Assembly (NCBI RefSeq): GCF_900113765.1
Contig: NZ_FOQO01000007.1
Span: 186,001 to 250,000, forward strand
Direction of reading: 5' to 3'
Length of the DNA stretch: 64,000 nucleotides
DNA from: Parapedobacter indicus
Lineage (GTDB): Bacteria > Bacteroidota > Bacteroidia > Sphingobacteriales > Sphingobacteriaceae
This document shows, in pieces, positions 1 to 8,001 of the stretch. Positions within the stretch are counted from its first letter, which is position 1; every line of letters begins with the position of its first letter. The notes beneath the pieces were generated by a model. It was not told where the DNA came from and ran no database searches. It saw nothing but the letters and a program-made list of their open reading frames with translations. Made by a program: the position numbers and the translations under genes.

Positions 1-1202
1 TCCGTTCCGTCAGGCTTAAAATGATATACACCTTGGCCGAAAGCCATCCGTTGACCCTCAATGCGACCATTGAAACCCGAATATCCCACAACTCCCCAAA
101 TTTTATTATCAAACCCGTATTGCAGGTTCGACGGACCGGAATGTGTATCGCCCTTGCCCCATCCGGTTATCAACGTATCCCACTGATCGGCAACATCGTC
201 ACCATCGGTATCTTTCAGGAAAAGAAAATTGGGTGCCATGGCTACAATGATGCCGTCGTTGGCAAACGTAAGGCTCGTGGCGATGTTCAAACTATCTGCA
301 AATACCGTAAACTTATCCGCTACGCCGTCACCATCTGTATCTTCACAGATTTTGATCCGGTCATTTGCCGCACCTTCGATCTCCACAAAATTATTTGGAT
401 AATCAATCGTTTCGATTACCCAAAGTCGTCCTTTTTCATCCCAATTCATGGCAATGGGATTAACGATATCAGGCTCCGATGCAAACAGCTTCAATTCGAA
501 ACCGATGGGAACCTGCATGAGTTTCATCGATTCTTCAGGAGATAGCGGATCCTGCATCTTGGGCACGAAATGACGTGCCGTGAAGTCAGCGATGGTATCT
601 TCGTAGATACTGACGTTCGGGATGTCCAGTTGTGCCACTAGTCCCATCACTTTATCGCCGATCGCCCATTGCACGCCTTCGCTGACTAGCCTCAGAAAAT
701 CCAGACGCTTCCACGTCGACTCATCACTGCCATACGTGGCATGGAAAATGCGGCCACTCCCTTTCACTACTCGCAGTGCCGAGTCTGCTGTTTCGACCCC
801 CGATACGCCATTGGCCGTTGGCGGTTCATTGATGGCTTCTACATACCATGCTGGGGCATTTGCTGCATCCGCTCCAAGAACAATCAATCCGTTTCCGTCA
901 TCTACAAAATTCTCCACGGCGTCCGCTTGATCGGTAGAAAGTGAATCTAACCTGGAAAACAGGATAACGCCGTCGTATTGTGCCAGGTCATCTTCGTTTA
1001 AATCGTCCCGATCAGACGTATACGTAAGGTTAATCCCGTTTTTAAAGAGTTCAATAGCCAACCATGATGCGTATTTTGCCGATTCAGCCGATGCATCGGT
1101 ATTTCCCCAAAAAAGAACTTCCGCCCTTCTGGGAAAGTCGCTTGCACAACGGACAAGCGACAGGCAACAGATGCTAATGATGACGCAGGATAATCGGCTC
1201 AT
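1..1202 (-). CDS. ThuA / PVC-type heme-binding-domain lipoprotein, partial (C-terminus outside window)
   Basis: I read this open frame directly on the minus strand; it begins with ATG at 1202 and stays open for 400 codons to the window edge. A signal peptide ends in a lipobox (SLVRC, Cys19), so it is probably a lipoprotein. Residues about 28-210 look like a ThuA-like glutamine-amidotransferase-fold domain (VLFWGNT, then YDGVILF and GNGLIVLGADA). From about residue 235 a beta-propeller of the PVC-type heme-binding family starts (GFELKLFASEPDIVNPIAM, RLWVIETIDYPN, repeated DTDGDGVADKF-type motifs). Full-length relatives usually add a c-type cytochrome domain, which would lie off the window. Such proteins are often found near sugar-degradation genes and are thought to act in periplasmic carbohydrate oxidation. 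The family call is fairly firm; the substrate is unknown. Confidence 0.85.
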   Translation of the reverse strand, partial: MSRLSCVIISICCLSLVRCASDFPRRAEVLFWGNTDASAESAKYASWLAIELFKNGINLTYTSDRDDLNEDDLAQYDGVILFSRLDSLSTDQADAVENFVDDGNGLIVLGADAANAPAWYVEAINEPPTANGVSGVETADSALRVVKGSGRIFHATYGSDESTWKRLDFLRLVSEGVQWAIGDKVMGLVAQLDIPNVSIYEDTIADFTARHFVPKMQDPLSPEESMKLMQVPIGFELKLFASEPDIVNPIAMNWDEKGRLWVIETIDYPNNFVEIEGAANDRIKICEDTDGDGVADKFTVFADSLNIATSLTFANDGIIVAMAPNFLFLKDTDGDDVADQWDTLITGWGKGDTHSGPSNLQYGFDNKIWGVVGYSGFNGRIEGQRMAFGQGVYHFKPDGT

Positions 1203-1229
1203 AATATAGAATTTTACAATTGTTCATTA

Positions 1230-1237
1230 CAAAGGTA
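1230..1237 (-). promoter_or_regulatory. Bacteroidota -7 box for the ThuA lipoprotein gene
   Basis: The minus strand reads TACCTTTG, an exact match to the Bacteroidota -7 consensus TAnnTTTG, placed 27 bases before the ATG. The predicted transcript start is near 1223, giving a leader of about 20 bases. No clear -33 TTTG is visible, only a T-rich stretch. Confidence 0.5.
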
Positions 1238-1303
1238 GGTTGGAAAGTGTTCGAAAAACCGTGCTATATTATCACTTTATAGTCAAATTATATCATTATA
1301 TAT

Positions 1304-1311
1304 TACATTTG
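1304..1311 (+). promoter_or_regulatory. Bacteroidota -7 box for the AraC regulator
   Basis: TACATTTG matches TAnnTTTG 20 bases before the ATG at 1332. The predicted start site is near 1318, with a leader of about 14 bases. Together with the opposite box at 1230-1237 it forms a compact divergent promoter region in 1203-1331. The rest of that stretch is AT-rich with no other visible feature. Confidence 0.5.
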
Positions 1312-1331
1312 CAATCATATAAAGATAAATT

Positions 1332-2234
1332 ATGAAGAAAGGCCATGTAATACCCAAAGCGCTCATCCCTGAAAACCGTTCTTTTGTCATACGGAAACAA
1401 ATTGAGCCCTACTTCGATCCGACCTTCCATTTGCATCCCGAATTCCAGATTTCCTATGTCATGGAAGGCGAAGGAAACCGTTTCGTGGGCGACAGCATAA
1501 AACCCTTCAAGGCAAACGACTTAGTCCTGATCGGTCCGAACCTTCCTCATGTTTGGCGCAGCCACAACGCTTATTTTGAAAAAGACAGCCAGCTAAGCAC
1601 AACAGTAGTAGTCATTTATTTCCATGACTACTTCTTGGGTGAAACTGTCCATGAGCGAGAAGAACTTGAAAGCATCCGGCACTTGTTTCAACGTTCGCAG
1701 TGCGGTATCGAGATTACCGGTAATACGCAGAAACAGGTAGGCGAACTGATGGTGGAATTACTGGAACTGAACGGCATCGACAGCATCATCCAGCTATTGA
1801 AAATACTGAATACCATCGCGCTTTCAAACGAATGCCACCTGATTACGGATACGCATTCCAAATCCTATAATACGGAAGCCGAAACTGACCGCATGAATAA
1901 GGTATACGAGTTTATCATGAACAACTTTCACCGCAAAATCCAATTGGAAGAAGTAGCCTCCATCGCCAGCATGACCTGTACGTCTTTCAGCAGGTACTTC
2001 AAATCACGTGTCAACCAATCGTTTTCAGATTTCCTGAAAGAAATACGCATTGAATATGCCTGTAAACTCCTGAAAGAAGATAAAATGAACATCAATCGCA
2101 TTGGTTACGAATGTGGCTTCCAATCACTGACCAATTTCAATAAACAGTTTAAGATGGTTATCGGAAAACAACCGCACCAATATCGCAACGAATACCAGAA
2201 AATGGCGGTGGAATCTTATCACCACTATTCTTGA
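1332..2234 (+). CDS. AraC family transcriptional regulator with N-terminal cupin
   Basis: A 300-residue cytoplasmic regulator. Residues about 20-95 form a cupin-like sensor domain (FHLHPEFQISYVMEGEG, then NDLVLIGPNLPHVWR). Residues about 190-292 carry two AraC helix-turn-helix motifs (IQLEEVASIASMTCTSFSRY and INRIGYECGFQSLTNFNKQF), with the usual closing P-H-Q-Y-R. Length and layout are normal for this family, whose members usually activate sugar-use genes after binding a small ligand. It stands divergent to the ThuA lipoprotein gene and converges with the last GH43 gene of the PUL, overlapping it by 10 bases. It may control either neighbour; the ligand is unknown. Confidence 0.93.
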   Translation: MKKGHVIPKALIPENRSFVIRKQIEPYFDPTFHLHPEFQISYVMEGEGNRFVGDSIKPFKANDLVLIGPNLPHVWRSHNAYFEKDSQLSTTVVVIYFHDYFLGETVHEREELESIRHLFQRSQCGIEITGNTQKQVGELMVELLELNGIDSIIQLLKILNTIALSNECHLITDTHSKSYNTEAETDRMNKVYEFIMNNFHRKIQLEEVASIASMTCTSFSRYFKSRVNQSFSDFLKEIRIEYACKLLKEDKMNINRIGYECGFQSLTNFNKQFKMVIGKQPHQYRNEYQKMAVESYHHYS

Positions 2235-3316
2235 AACACCGGCGCACCCTGCACCTTTGTACTTGGCGTACCCCCCGAAATCGCCGGCCAGCCGTCCTGC
2301 CACGTAATCCTGTCAAGCATCAACATTCGCCGGCTGGCGCCGCTCGGGGCCTTACCACGCATTTTGTCTATGCCGTGATAGATGAACCAGTCCGTTCCCT
2401 CGTCGTCGGCAATCAGTCGCGCATTGTGTCCGGGCCCTACGAACTTATCGTTGCCTTTGAGTAACAGCGTTCCCTTACCCCGTTCCGAAATATCGTCGCC
2501 ATTTTGGTCCAAGTAAGGTCCTTTCAAGTTTTCAGCCCGCGCCACCAGCACGTGGTATCGGCTGTTAGCACCCTCACAGCAGCTCCCCTTCGAGCCAAAG
2601 AAATAATAATATTCATCTCGTCTATGGATCATTACAGCCTCAAAATCGCCAGCCGCGATTTTGAATTTCCGGCTCAAATCCGGTACAGACAGGCCGTCAT
2701 CTGACAGGGGTACACCATAGGTGCCTTGCGTGGGAGCATTACTGAAACTACCCCAAAAGATGTATTTTTCACCTGCTTCTTCAAAATAAAACGGATCGAT
2801 CGAATTGGGAACATCCACTTCTTCGCTCGTAAACAGTTTACCGTGATCAATAAATGGCCCTGTAGGTTTCTCCGCCACCGCCACGCCGATACCCGGATTG
2901 GGATCGCCCCAAGTGGAGTACGCATAATAGAGGTAATACCTTCCATTTATCACGTTCACATCAGGTGCCCAAAGCCCCCCATTATCCTTCCACGTGGGCT
3001 TGCTGGAAAACGCTTGTCCTACCACCTTCCAATCTACCAGATTGGTTGACTGCAAAATCGGCATCAGTCGGCTACCCTGTCCGTCACCCCAGTTGTCCTG
3101 TGTGCCGTATGCATAAAAATAGCCCGATTGTGGATCGCGGATGACTGTCGGATCGGCAAGGATCGGCTCGAAAACAGGATTCACATAGGTGCTTTGCGCA
3201 TCGGCTGGCGGTTGCTGCTCATCTGGATGTGGGTTGTCCGGCGATTTAACACAGCCTATCAATGCGAAAAAAACTGCGAAAATTGGATTTCCGATTATAG
3301 TTAGTATCATCCTCAA
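2225..3316 (-). CDS. Glycoside hydrolase family 43, endo-arabinanase-like lipoprotein
   Basis: A 363-residue lipoprotein (lipobox ALIGC, Cys22) with a five-bladed beta-propeller. The three GH43 acidic residues are visible: Asp55 in ILADPTVI (base), Asp174 in NSIDPFYF (pKa modulator) and Glu226 in GDFEAVMI (acid). The WAPDV motif at about 116 and the late GPGHN motif are typical of arabinan endo-1,5-alpha-L-arabinosidase relatives, which cut or trim arabinan; the exact linkage cannot be read from sequence. It is the last gene of the seven-gene PUL operon, 18 bases after the preceding GH43. Its 3' end overlaps the convergent AraC gene by 10 bases. It is probably surface- or periplasm-anchored. 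Confidence 0.88.
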   Translation of the reverse strand: MRMILTIIGNPIFAVFFALIGCVKSPDNPHPDEQQPPADAQSTYVNPVFEPILADPTVIRDPQSGYFYAYGTQDNWGDGQGSRLMPILQSTNLVDWKVVGQAFSSKPTWKDNGGLWAPDVNVINGRYYLYYAYSTWGDPNPGIGVAVAEKPTGPFIDHGKLFTSEEVDVPNSIDPFYFEEAGEKYIFWGSFSNAPTQGTYGVPLSDDGLSVPDLSRKFKIAAGDFEAVMIHRRDEYYYFFGSKGSCCEGANSRYHVLVARAENLKGPYLDQNGDDISERGKGTLLLKGNDKFVGPGHNARLIADDEGTDWFIYHGIDKMRGKAPSGASRRMLMLDRITWQDGWPAISGGTPSTKVQGAPVFQE

Positions 3317-3334
3317 CGATTTTAAATTCTACTG

Positions 3335-4339
3335 TCAATCTGCAACTAGTTGCCTTACAGGTTTAATGACCTCGTTGCCTTTCACTCGAAATTTGTAAAG
3401 GCCTGCTTCCGCATCCCACTGCTTAGTTATGGGAACGATCCGTGTCCTCCGTGGACCTACTTGCTGCTGATCAAAGTGAACGTGGTATACATAATACAAG
3501 TGACCGTCTAACCCTTCAAACAAATCTCCATGCCCAGAACCGTTTTCACCCACAATAGAACGATGAAGGATCGGGCTGTCTTTTTGCTTGACCCAAGGCC
3601 CGTATGGAGAATCGGCTACTGCGTAGCCAACCGCGTAATCGATATTGCGAAAGTGGTTGGCCGAATAAAACAGGTAATATTTATTGGCTAATTTGATAAC
3701 AGTGGGGCCTTCCATGATCGGTGCCGACTCATAAGCAGGCGTGGCTTCCCAAGGTTCCGTTTGGTCAAAGCATTTGCGTAATGTTTCGGGCTTGATCTTG
3801 CCTTTTTCCAAATCAAATTCAGCCACCCATAGGTAATTACCTCCACCGAATCGAACGTGATATAGATAATAGGTACCATCATCATCTTTGAAAATGTAGG
3901 AGTCAATGTTTTTCTCAGTGCCGTCAATCGGTGCGATTTCCTTTTGAGTATAGGGCCCCAATATAGCTGTTGATTGCGCCAATACCGTTTGCTCATCGGC
4001 CGTATATGTCAAATAATAGGTGCTCTCTGCCTTGAACAGTTGCGGTGCCCAGAAGCCCCGGGTACCGAAGGCGCGATCGCCTTCGGTGAGGATCTTATAT
4101 ACCGGATCTTCTGCTCCCGCGGGCGGAGTCCAGGTTTTCAGATCGCTCGATACCAAAATCGAAAAACCGGACGCCTCTTTTCCAGTTCCTCCTGTTCCGG
4201 TCAGGTAATATTGACCGTTTTCGATATAGATCGTCGGATCTGCAAAAAACAGCTCCTGCTTTTCCTGCGCGGCTAATTGCACGGACGAGATTAACAGTAT
4301 CGTGATTAAGATAACAGCATAAGAAAGGCAGATTTTCAT
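3335..4339 (-). CDS. Glycoside hydrolase family 43, secreted
   Basis: A 334-residue GH43 enzyme with a cleavable signal peptide (about residues 1-25, ending LAAQ). The expected triad is present: Asp34 (FFADPTIY), Asp146 (NIDSYIF) and Glu210 (IMEGPTVIK). FWAPQ at about 97 and YYLFYSANHF are standard propeller motifs. Unlike its two lipoprotein neighbours it has no lipobox, so it is probably soluble in the periplasm and acts on imported oligosaccharides as an arabinofuranosidase or xylosidase-type exo-enzyme (inference). It lies 6 bases downstream of the next GH43, which indicates one transcript. Family confidence is high; substrate confidence is low. Confidence 0.88.
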   Translation of the reverse strand: MKICLSYAVILITILLISSVQLAAQEKQELFFADPTIYIENGQYYLTGTGGTGKEASGFSILVSSDLKTWTPPAGAEDPVYKILTEGDRAFGTRGFWAPQLFKAESTYYLTYTADEQTVLAQSTAILGPYTQKEIAPIDGTEKNIDSYIFKDDDGTYYLYHVRFGGGNYLWVAEFDLEKGKIKPETLRKCFDQTEPWEATPAYESAPIMEGPTVIKLANKYYLFYSANHFRNIDYAVGYAVADSPYGPWVKQKDSPILHRSIVGENGSGHGDLFEGLDGHLYYVYHVHFDQQQVGPRRTRIVPITKQWDAEAGLYKFRVKGNEVIKPVRQLVAD

Positions 4340-4345
4340 TTTTGA

Positions 4346-5323
4346 TTAGTTAACGATTAATTTCGGTGTGATATAATTCTCGTCGATGACCATAACCTGT
4401 TCACCATCTAGCTCTTCGAATGACACGGAACTAATGTTCATGTATCGGGGATGAATCGACGAAGTACTGCGGTGCGAATGAAAGACAATACGTAATTTCC
4501 CTTCTTTGTCCGTAAACATTGCACTATGGCCTACACCTACCAATTCGCCCGGTTTTTGCAGGATCGGATTACCGACATGCTTGGTCCAAGGACCGGTTAC
4601 TTGGTCGGCCGTTGCATAACCTATCCCGTAAAATGGACTTTCATAGCTATTGGCCGAATACGTCATATAGTATTTATCGTTATGTCGCATCACATAGGGT
4701 CCTTCGTTTACCCGTGGCCATACCTCTTCCCACTCTTGAGAAACGTGGATACACTTCTTCATGGTTTCCATCCGTACGGTCATCAAGTCGTCCTCCAATT
4801 CAGCAACCCATATATTCAACCCGTCATTGAATCGGTCGAAAAACAAGTAGGGTTTCCCATCTCGATCGATAAACAGTGAGTTATCAATGCATTTTTCTCC
4901 TTCGATCATTGGTTTTTTCTGAATCTGTTTAAAGGGACCTAACGGATGATCACTCGTTGCGACACAAATGTGTTCATCTGCTGAATAATACATATAGAAT
5001 GTACCATCCACAACGTATACCTCAGGTGCCCAAAACCAACGATCACCCCATGAATTCTGCTTACTTAAAGCCAATCGATTGCCGGGCACCCGCTCCCATG
5101 ACAACAGATCTTGCGAGACAAATACGCCGATACCATCTTCCTCAGAAGTGCCGTATGCATAATAGGTACCTTCGTGCAGGAGAATGAATGGATCGCCCAA
5201 AAAGACGTAGGTCTCCACAAAGCCTGGCTTTTCCGGCGATTCAGGCTGCACTCCCGAATCGCTGGAAGAGCAGGCCAATATACTGAAAGCAATACTTAGG
5301 ATAACAAAAAGAAAATATTTCAT
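4346..5323 (-). CDS. Glycoside hydrolase family 43 lipoprotein
   Basis: A 325-residue lipoprotein (SILAC, Cys18) with the GH43 propeller. Catalytic residues are visible: Asp44 in FLGDPFIL, Asp147 in CIDNSLFI and Glu207 in VNEGPYVMR. Architecture and motif spacing (FWAPEV, MYYSADEHIC, YYMTYSANSYE) closely match the neighbouring gene at 3335-4339, so the two are probably paralogs from a local duplication that then acquired different export signals. Spacing of 6 bases on one side and 16 on the other supports the operon. It probably removes arabinose or xylose side groups from PUL glycans; specificity cannot be decided here. Confidence 0.87.
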   Translation of the reverse strand: MKYFLFVILSIAFSILACSSSDSGVQPESPEKPGFVETYVFLGDPFILLHEGTYYAYGTSEEDGIGVFVSQDLLSWERVPGNRLALSKQNSWGDRWFWAPEVYVVDGTFYMYYSADEHICVATSDHPLGPFKQIQKKPMIEGEKCIDNSLFIDRDGKPYLFFDRFNDGLNIWVAELEDDLMTVRMETMKKCIHVSQEWEEVWPRVNEGPYVMRHNDKYYMTYSANSYESPFYGIGYATADQVTGPWTKHVGNPILQKPGELVGVGHSAMFTDKEGKLRIVFHSHRSTSSIHPRYMNISSVSFEELDGEQVMVIDENYITPKLIVN

Positions 5324-5339
5324 AGCTATTGTGATGGGC

Positions 5340-6410
5340 TTACTTTGGTAAGGTACTTAATTCGTCGTTTACGATTCCAAACCGGCTTACTAAGGTATCG
5401 TATTCTTCTTTTGAAATCGTAATCATACAACCATGACGCACGGACTCCGGCAAGCTGTATTTATCCCAATCTGCGTGGAACGTATATCCCGACGCTTGGT
5501 ACCAAGGACCATTCAAATGATCGGCAATGGATAACCCATAGGAAACACCGGGATATTGTTCATAATATAGATACCAAATTTGATTATCGGGTGAGGGAAT
5601 CAACATGGGCGCTTCCCTGAAATTAGGACTGACCGGCGGTGACGGCTCAGAATAAGGACCTATGAGCGAAGGCGATCGTGAAATGCGAATCGTTTTCCCA
5701 GTAGGCCAATACAACGTCGGATACGTTTCGTCCTTAATGACGGCATAATAATGCCCCCCTATTTTCCGGATGAATACATCGATCGTACCCATATCCCAAT
5801 CAAATAATTTAACAGGATGATCTGAAAATGTTTTTAGATCTTTTGACAACACATAAAGTGTTCGCTGGCTTGCCCAATACCGTTCGGGGTCTTCTTTGGT
5901 CCCTTCCTTGTGCGGGGTATGCCATGTAAGGATATACTGTTGGGTGGACGCATCAAAATAAAGCTTCGGAGCACCTATTCGTTGCAATGCATGTGCATAG
6001 TCAGGAGTGCTTCGCAGATCAGGTGTATACGTATGGTGTTTTTCCCATTTTATGAGATCCTGAGAAACCCAGATATCAATAGCTGGCGAAGCATCGTTCG
6101 TATTCCCAACCAGGTAGTACCGGCCGTCATGGCCTTTACAGATGTCGGGATGACCACGATAGTCATCGAACACTCTTTTTTTTTCATTTAAGGCATACCA
6201 GTGCAGGCCATCCACACTGACCGAATAATATAACCGGCCATAATCCTGATGGGTCATGTGAGCAAATAGATAAGCTTGGTTCACCGCGTCTTCTACACGG
6301 TGAACCTGACCCGGTGGATTCGGTTGTTGCCCCATGCTTTTCACGGAGGCCGTTACAACCGATGCCAAAACCAAAATAGTCTTTATGATAATTCCGTTAA
6401 ATCTATGCAT
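5340..6410 (-). CDS. GH43-like five-bladed propeller glycosidase, divergent
   Basis: A 356-residue secreted protein (signal peptide about 1-28, ending SMGQ). It keeps GH43-type acidic positions: Asp89 in RGHPDICKG, Asp211 in GTIDVFIRK and Glu266 in FREAPMLI. The surrounding motifs differ from the other three GH43 enzymes: the first blade starts much later, after about 50 residues of extra sequence (AYLFAHMTHQDYGRLYYSV), which itself looks like a propeller strand. It may belong to a remote GH43 subfamily or another clan GH-F or GH-J-like group. It sits directly after susD (4-base gap), the place often held by a surface enzyme or glycan-binding protein, but no lipobox is visible. Confidence 0.7.
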   Translation of the reverse strand: MHRFNGIIIKTILVLASVVTASVKSMGQQPNPPGQVHRVEDAVNQAYLFAHMTHQDYGRLYYSVSVDGLHWYALNEKKRVFDDYRGHPDICKGHDGRYYLVGNTNDASPAIDIWVSQDLIKWEKHHTYTPDLRSTPDYAHALQRIGAPKLYFDASTQQYILTWHTPHKEGTKEDPERYWASQRTLYVLSKDLKTFSDHPVKLFDWDMGTIDVFIRKIGGHYYAVIKDETYPTLYWPTGKTIRISRSPSLIGPYSEPSPPVSPNFREAPMLIPSPDNQIWYLYYEQYPGVSYGLSIADHLNGPWYQASGYTFHADWDKYSLPESVRHGCMITISKEEYDTLVSRFGIVNDELSTLPK

Positions 6411-6414
6411 TACC

Positions 6415-7983
6415 TTAATAATTCGGATTCTGTGTCAACTTGCCATCACTGTTATCTACTTCAATCTGCGGAATAGGTAACCGTTTATGCTTATCGACGA
6501 TGAAGTTATTGAAATCGGCATCCCTTGATTTCAACTCGTCAATCCCTGTTTGCGTATCCAGCAATCCCCAACGCTTCAAATCCGCCCAACGCCACCCTTC
6601 AAAACACAACTCTAATGCTCGTTCCATCTGCAGCCGTTTCAAAAACGCTTCCTTTGAGTTTAACGCACTTGCAAACACGCTGTTCTGTAACGTTGGCAGG
6701 TTGGTAGACGGGCGACGACGAACTTTGTCGACATACACGGCCGCCTCTTCCGGCGAACCACCTGTTTCCACGATACATTCCGCATACATCAATAACACAT
6801 CTGCATATCGGATAAGCCGGTAATTGTTGGGTGCAAAGTAATCTTCCCGATCACGATAGTACCCAGTCGAATATTTCCGGATGAATAGGTGATCGCCCCA
6901 AGCGCCATCATCCCACTGCCTGCCGTAAATCAACGGGTTTTCGTCGGGGAAATCCGCCGGACTGCTTTTGTAATACAGGTTATGGTATAAGCGGATGTCG
7001 TTATCGCCATCGAGGTTCTTTTCGCGTTTATATTCGCCGACCAGCCAAGCGCGTGCTTTACCATCCTGCCAACCGATTCCACCGGGCGCATAAAACTGGG
7101 TGCGCTGGAAGCCGGTAGCCATTGAGGCATCGTTGCCTGTACCGCCCTTATTTTCGTCGTTAAACTGGATCTCGAATACGCTTTCTTTGTTATTTTCATT
7201 GTAATGGGTAAAGTTGTCCATGTAGTCATCCATTAGCCCATACAGCGAGTTCTCACGGTCTATTAGCCATTGCAATTCCGACTTGGCTTCTGCAAATTTA
7301 TGTTGTTGCATGTACGCTTTAGCCAGTAACGCTTTGGCCGCACCCGCCGTTGCCCGGCCCCTGTTCTCTGCATCCCATGCATCGGGCAACTTGGCAGCAG
7401 CACTGGTTAAATCTGCTTCCACCTGTGCCCAAAGTTCGGCTGCTGGCACTTCTTCGGGTTTATAACTCCCGTCCTTGGGTTCCAATACCAACGCACCCTT
7501 TTCCCAAAGTGTTGCGATTTGGAAATACCATAGCGCTCGCAGAAATTCTGCTTGTCCGATTACGCGATCTTTGTCGGTGGAGTTTTCAAACGGAATTTCC
7601 GGGACATACGTAAGCACTTGGTTGGCGCGGTATATACTCACGTAAAAATCTTCCCAATGCACATTATTTCCTTCCCAGAAATTATAATTCACGTAGTTGA
7701 ACCGCGTCCAATCGGCCAGTTCATTCCACGGACTGGTGCTCCAACCTTCGTCAGATGTCAGATCATACCTGAACGATAGCCAGCGCATCCACGTACCTTC
7801 CTTATAAAACCGGCTATATGCGGCATTCAACCCTTTCTGTGCATCGTCTTCTGTTTTCCAGAACGTACCCGTCGTGGGTTCATTGGGATTTTCGATATTC
7901 AGTAAATCGTGGCTACAACTTGTATAAATCAAGGCAGCGAGTAGCCCACATAGTATGATATTAATTCTTTTCATCATCGTCAA
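6415..7983 (-). CDS. RagB/SusD family nutrient-uptake lipoprotein
   Basis: A 522-residue SusD-like lipoprotein (lipobox YTSC, Cys23) that would cap the SusC channel at the cell surface and bind the target glycan. Signs of the family are the N-terminal NPNEPTTGTFWKTEDDAQKG, a helical TPR-like region (AKALLAKAYMQQHKFAEAKSE), YADVLLMYAEC and the strongly conserved CFEGWRWADLKRWG near the C-terminus. Length is typical. It lies 18 bases downstream of susC and 4 bases before the GH43-like gene. Glycan specificity cannot be inferred from sequence alone. Confidence 0.96.
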   Translation of the reverse strand: MTMMKRINIILCGLLAALIYTSCSHDLLNIENPNEPTTGTFWKTEDDAQKGLNAAYSRFYKEGTWMRWLSFRYDLTSDEGWSTSPWNELADWTRFNYVNYNFWEGNNVHWEDFYVSIYRANQVLTYVPEIPFENSTDKDRVIGQAEFLRALWYFQIATLWEKGALVLEPKDGSYKPEEVPAAELWAQVEADLTSAAAKLPDAWDAENRGRATAGAAKALLAKAYMQQHKFAEAKSELQWLIDRENSLYGLMDDYMDNFTHYNENNKESVFEIQFNDENKGGTGNDASMATGFQRTQFYAPGGIGWQDGKARAWLVGEYKREKNLDGDNDIRLYHNLYYKSSPADFPDENPLIYGRQWDDGAWGDHLFIRKYSTGYYRDREDYFAPNNYRLIRYADVLLMYAECIVETGGSPEEAAVYVDKVRRRPSTNLPTLQNSVFASALNSKEAFLKRLQMERALELCFEGWRWADLKRWGLLDTQTGIDELKSRDADFNNFIVDKHKRLPIPQIEVDNSDGKLTQNPNY

Positions 7984-8001
7984 TTTAAAACAGGTTAGTC
8001 A

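Noticed and set aside
21..545. A 174-codon plus-strand open frame at the left edge
   Set aside because: It is antisense to the ThuA/heme-domain gene, whose minus-strand translation has clear domain motifs; the plus-strand product resembles nothing.
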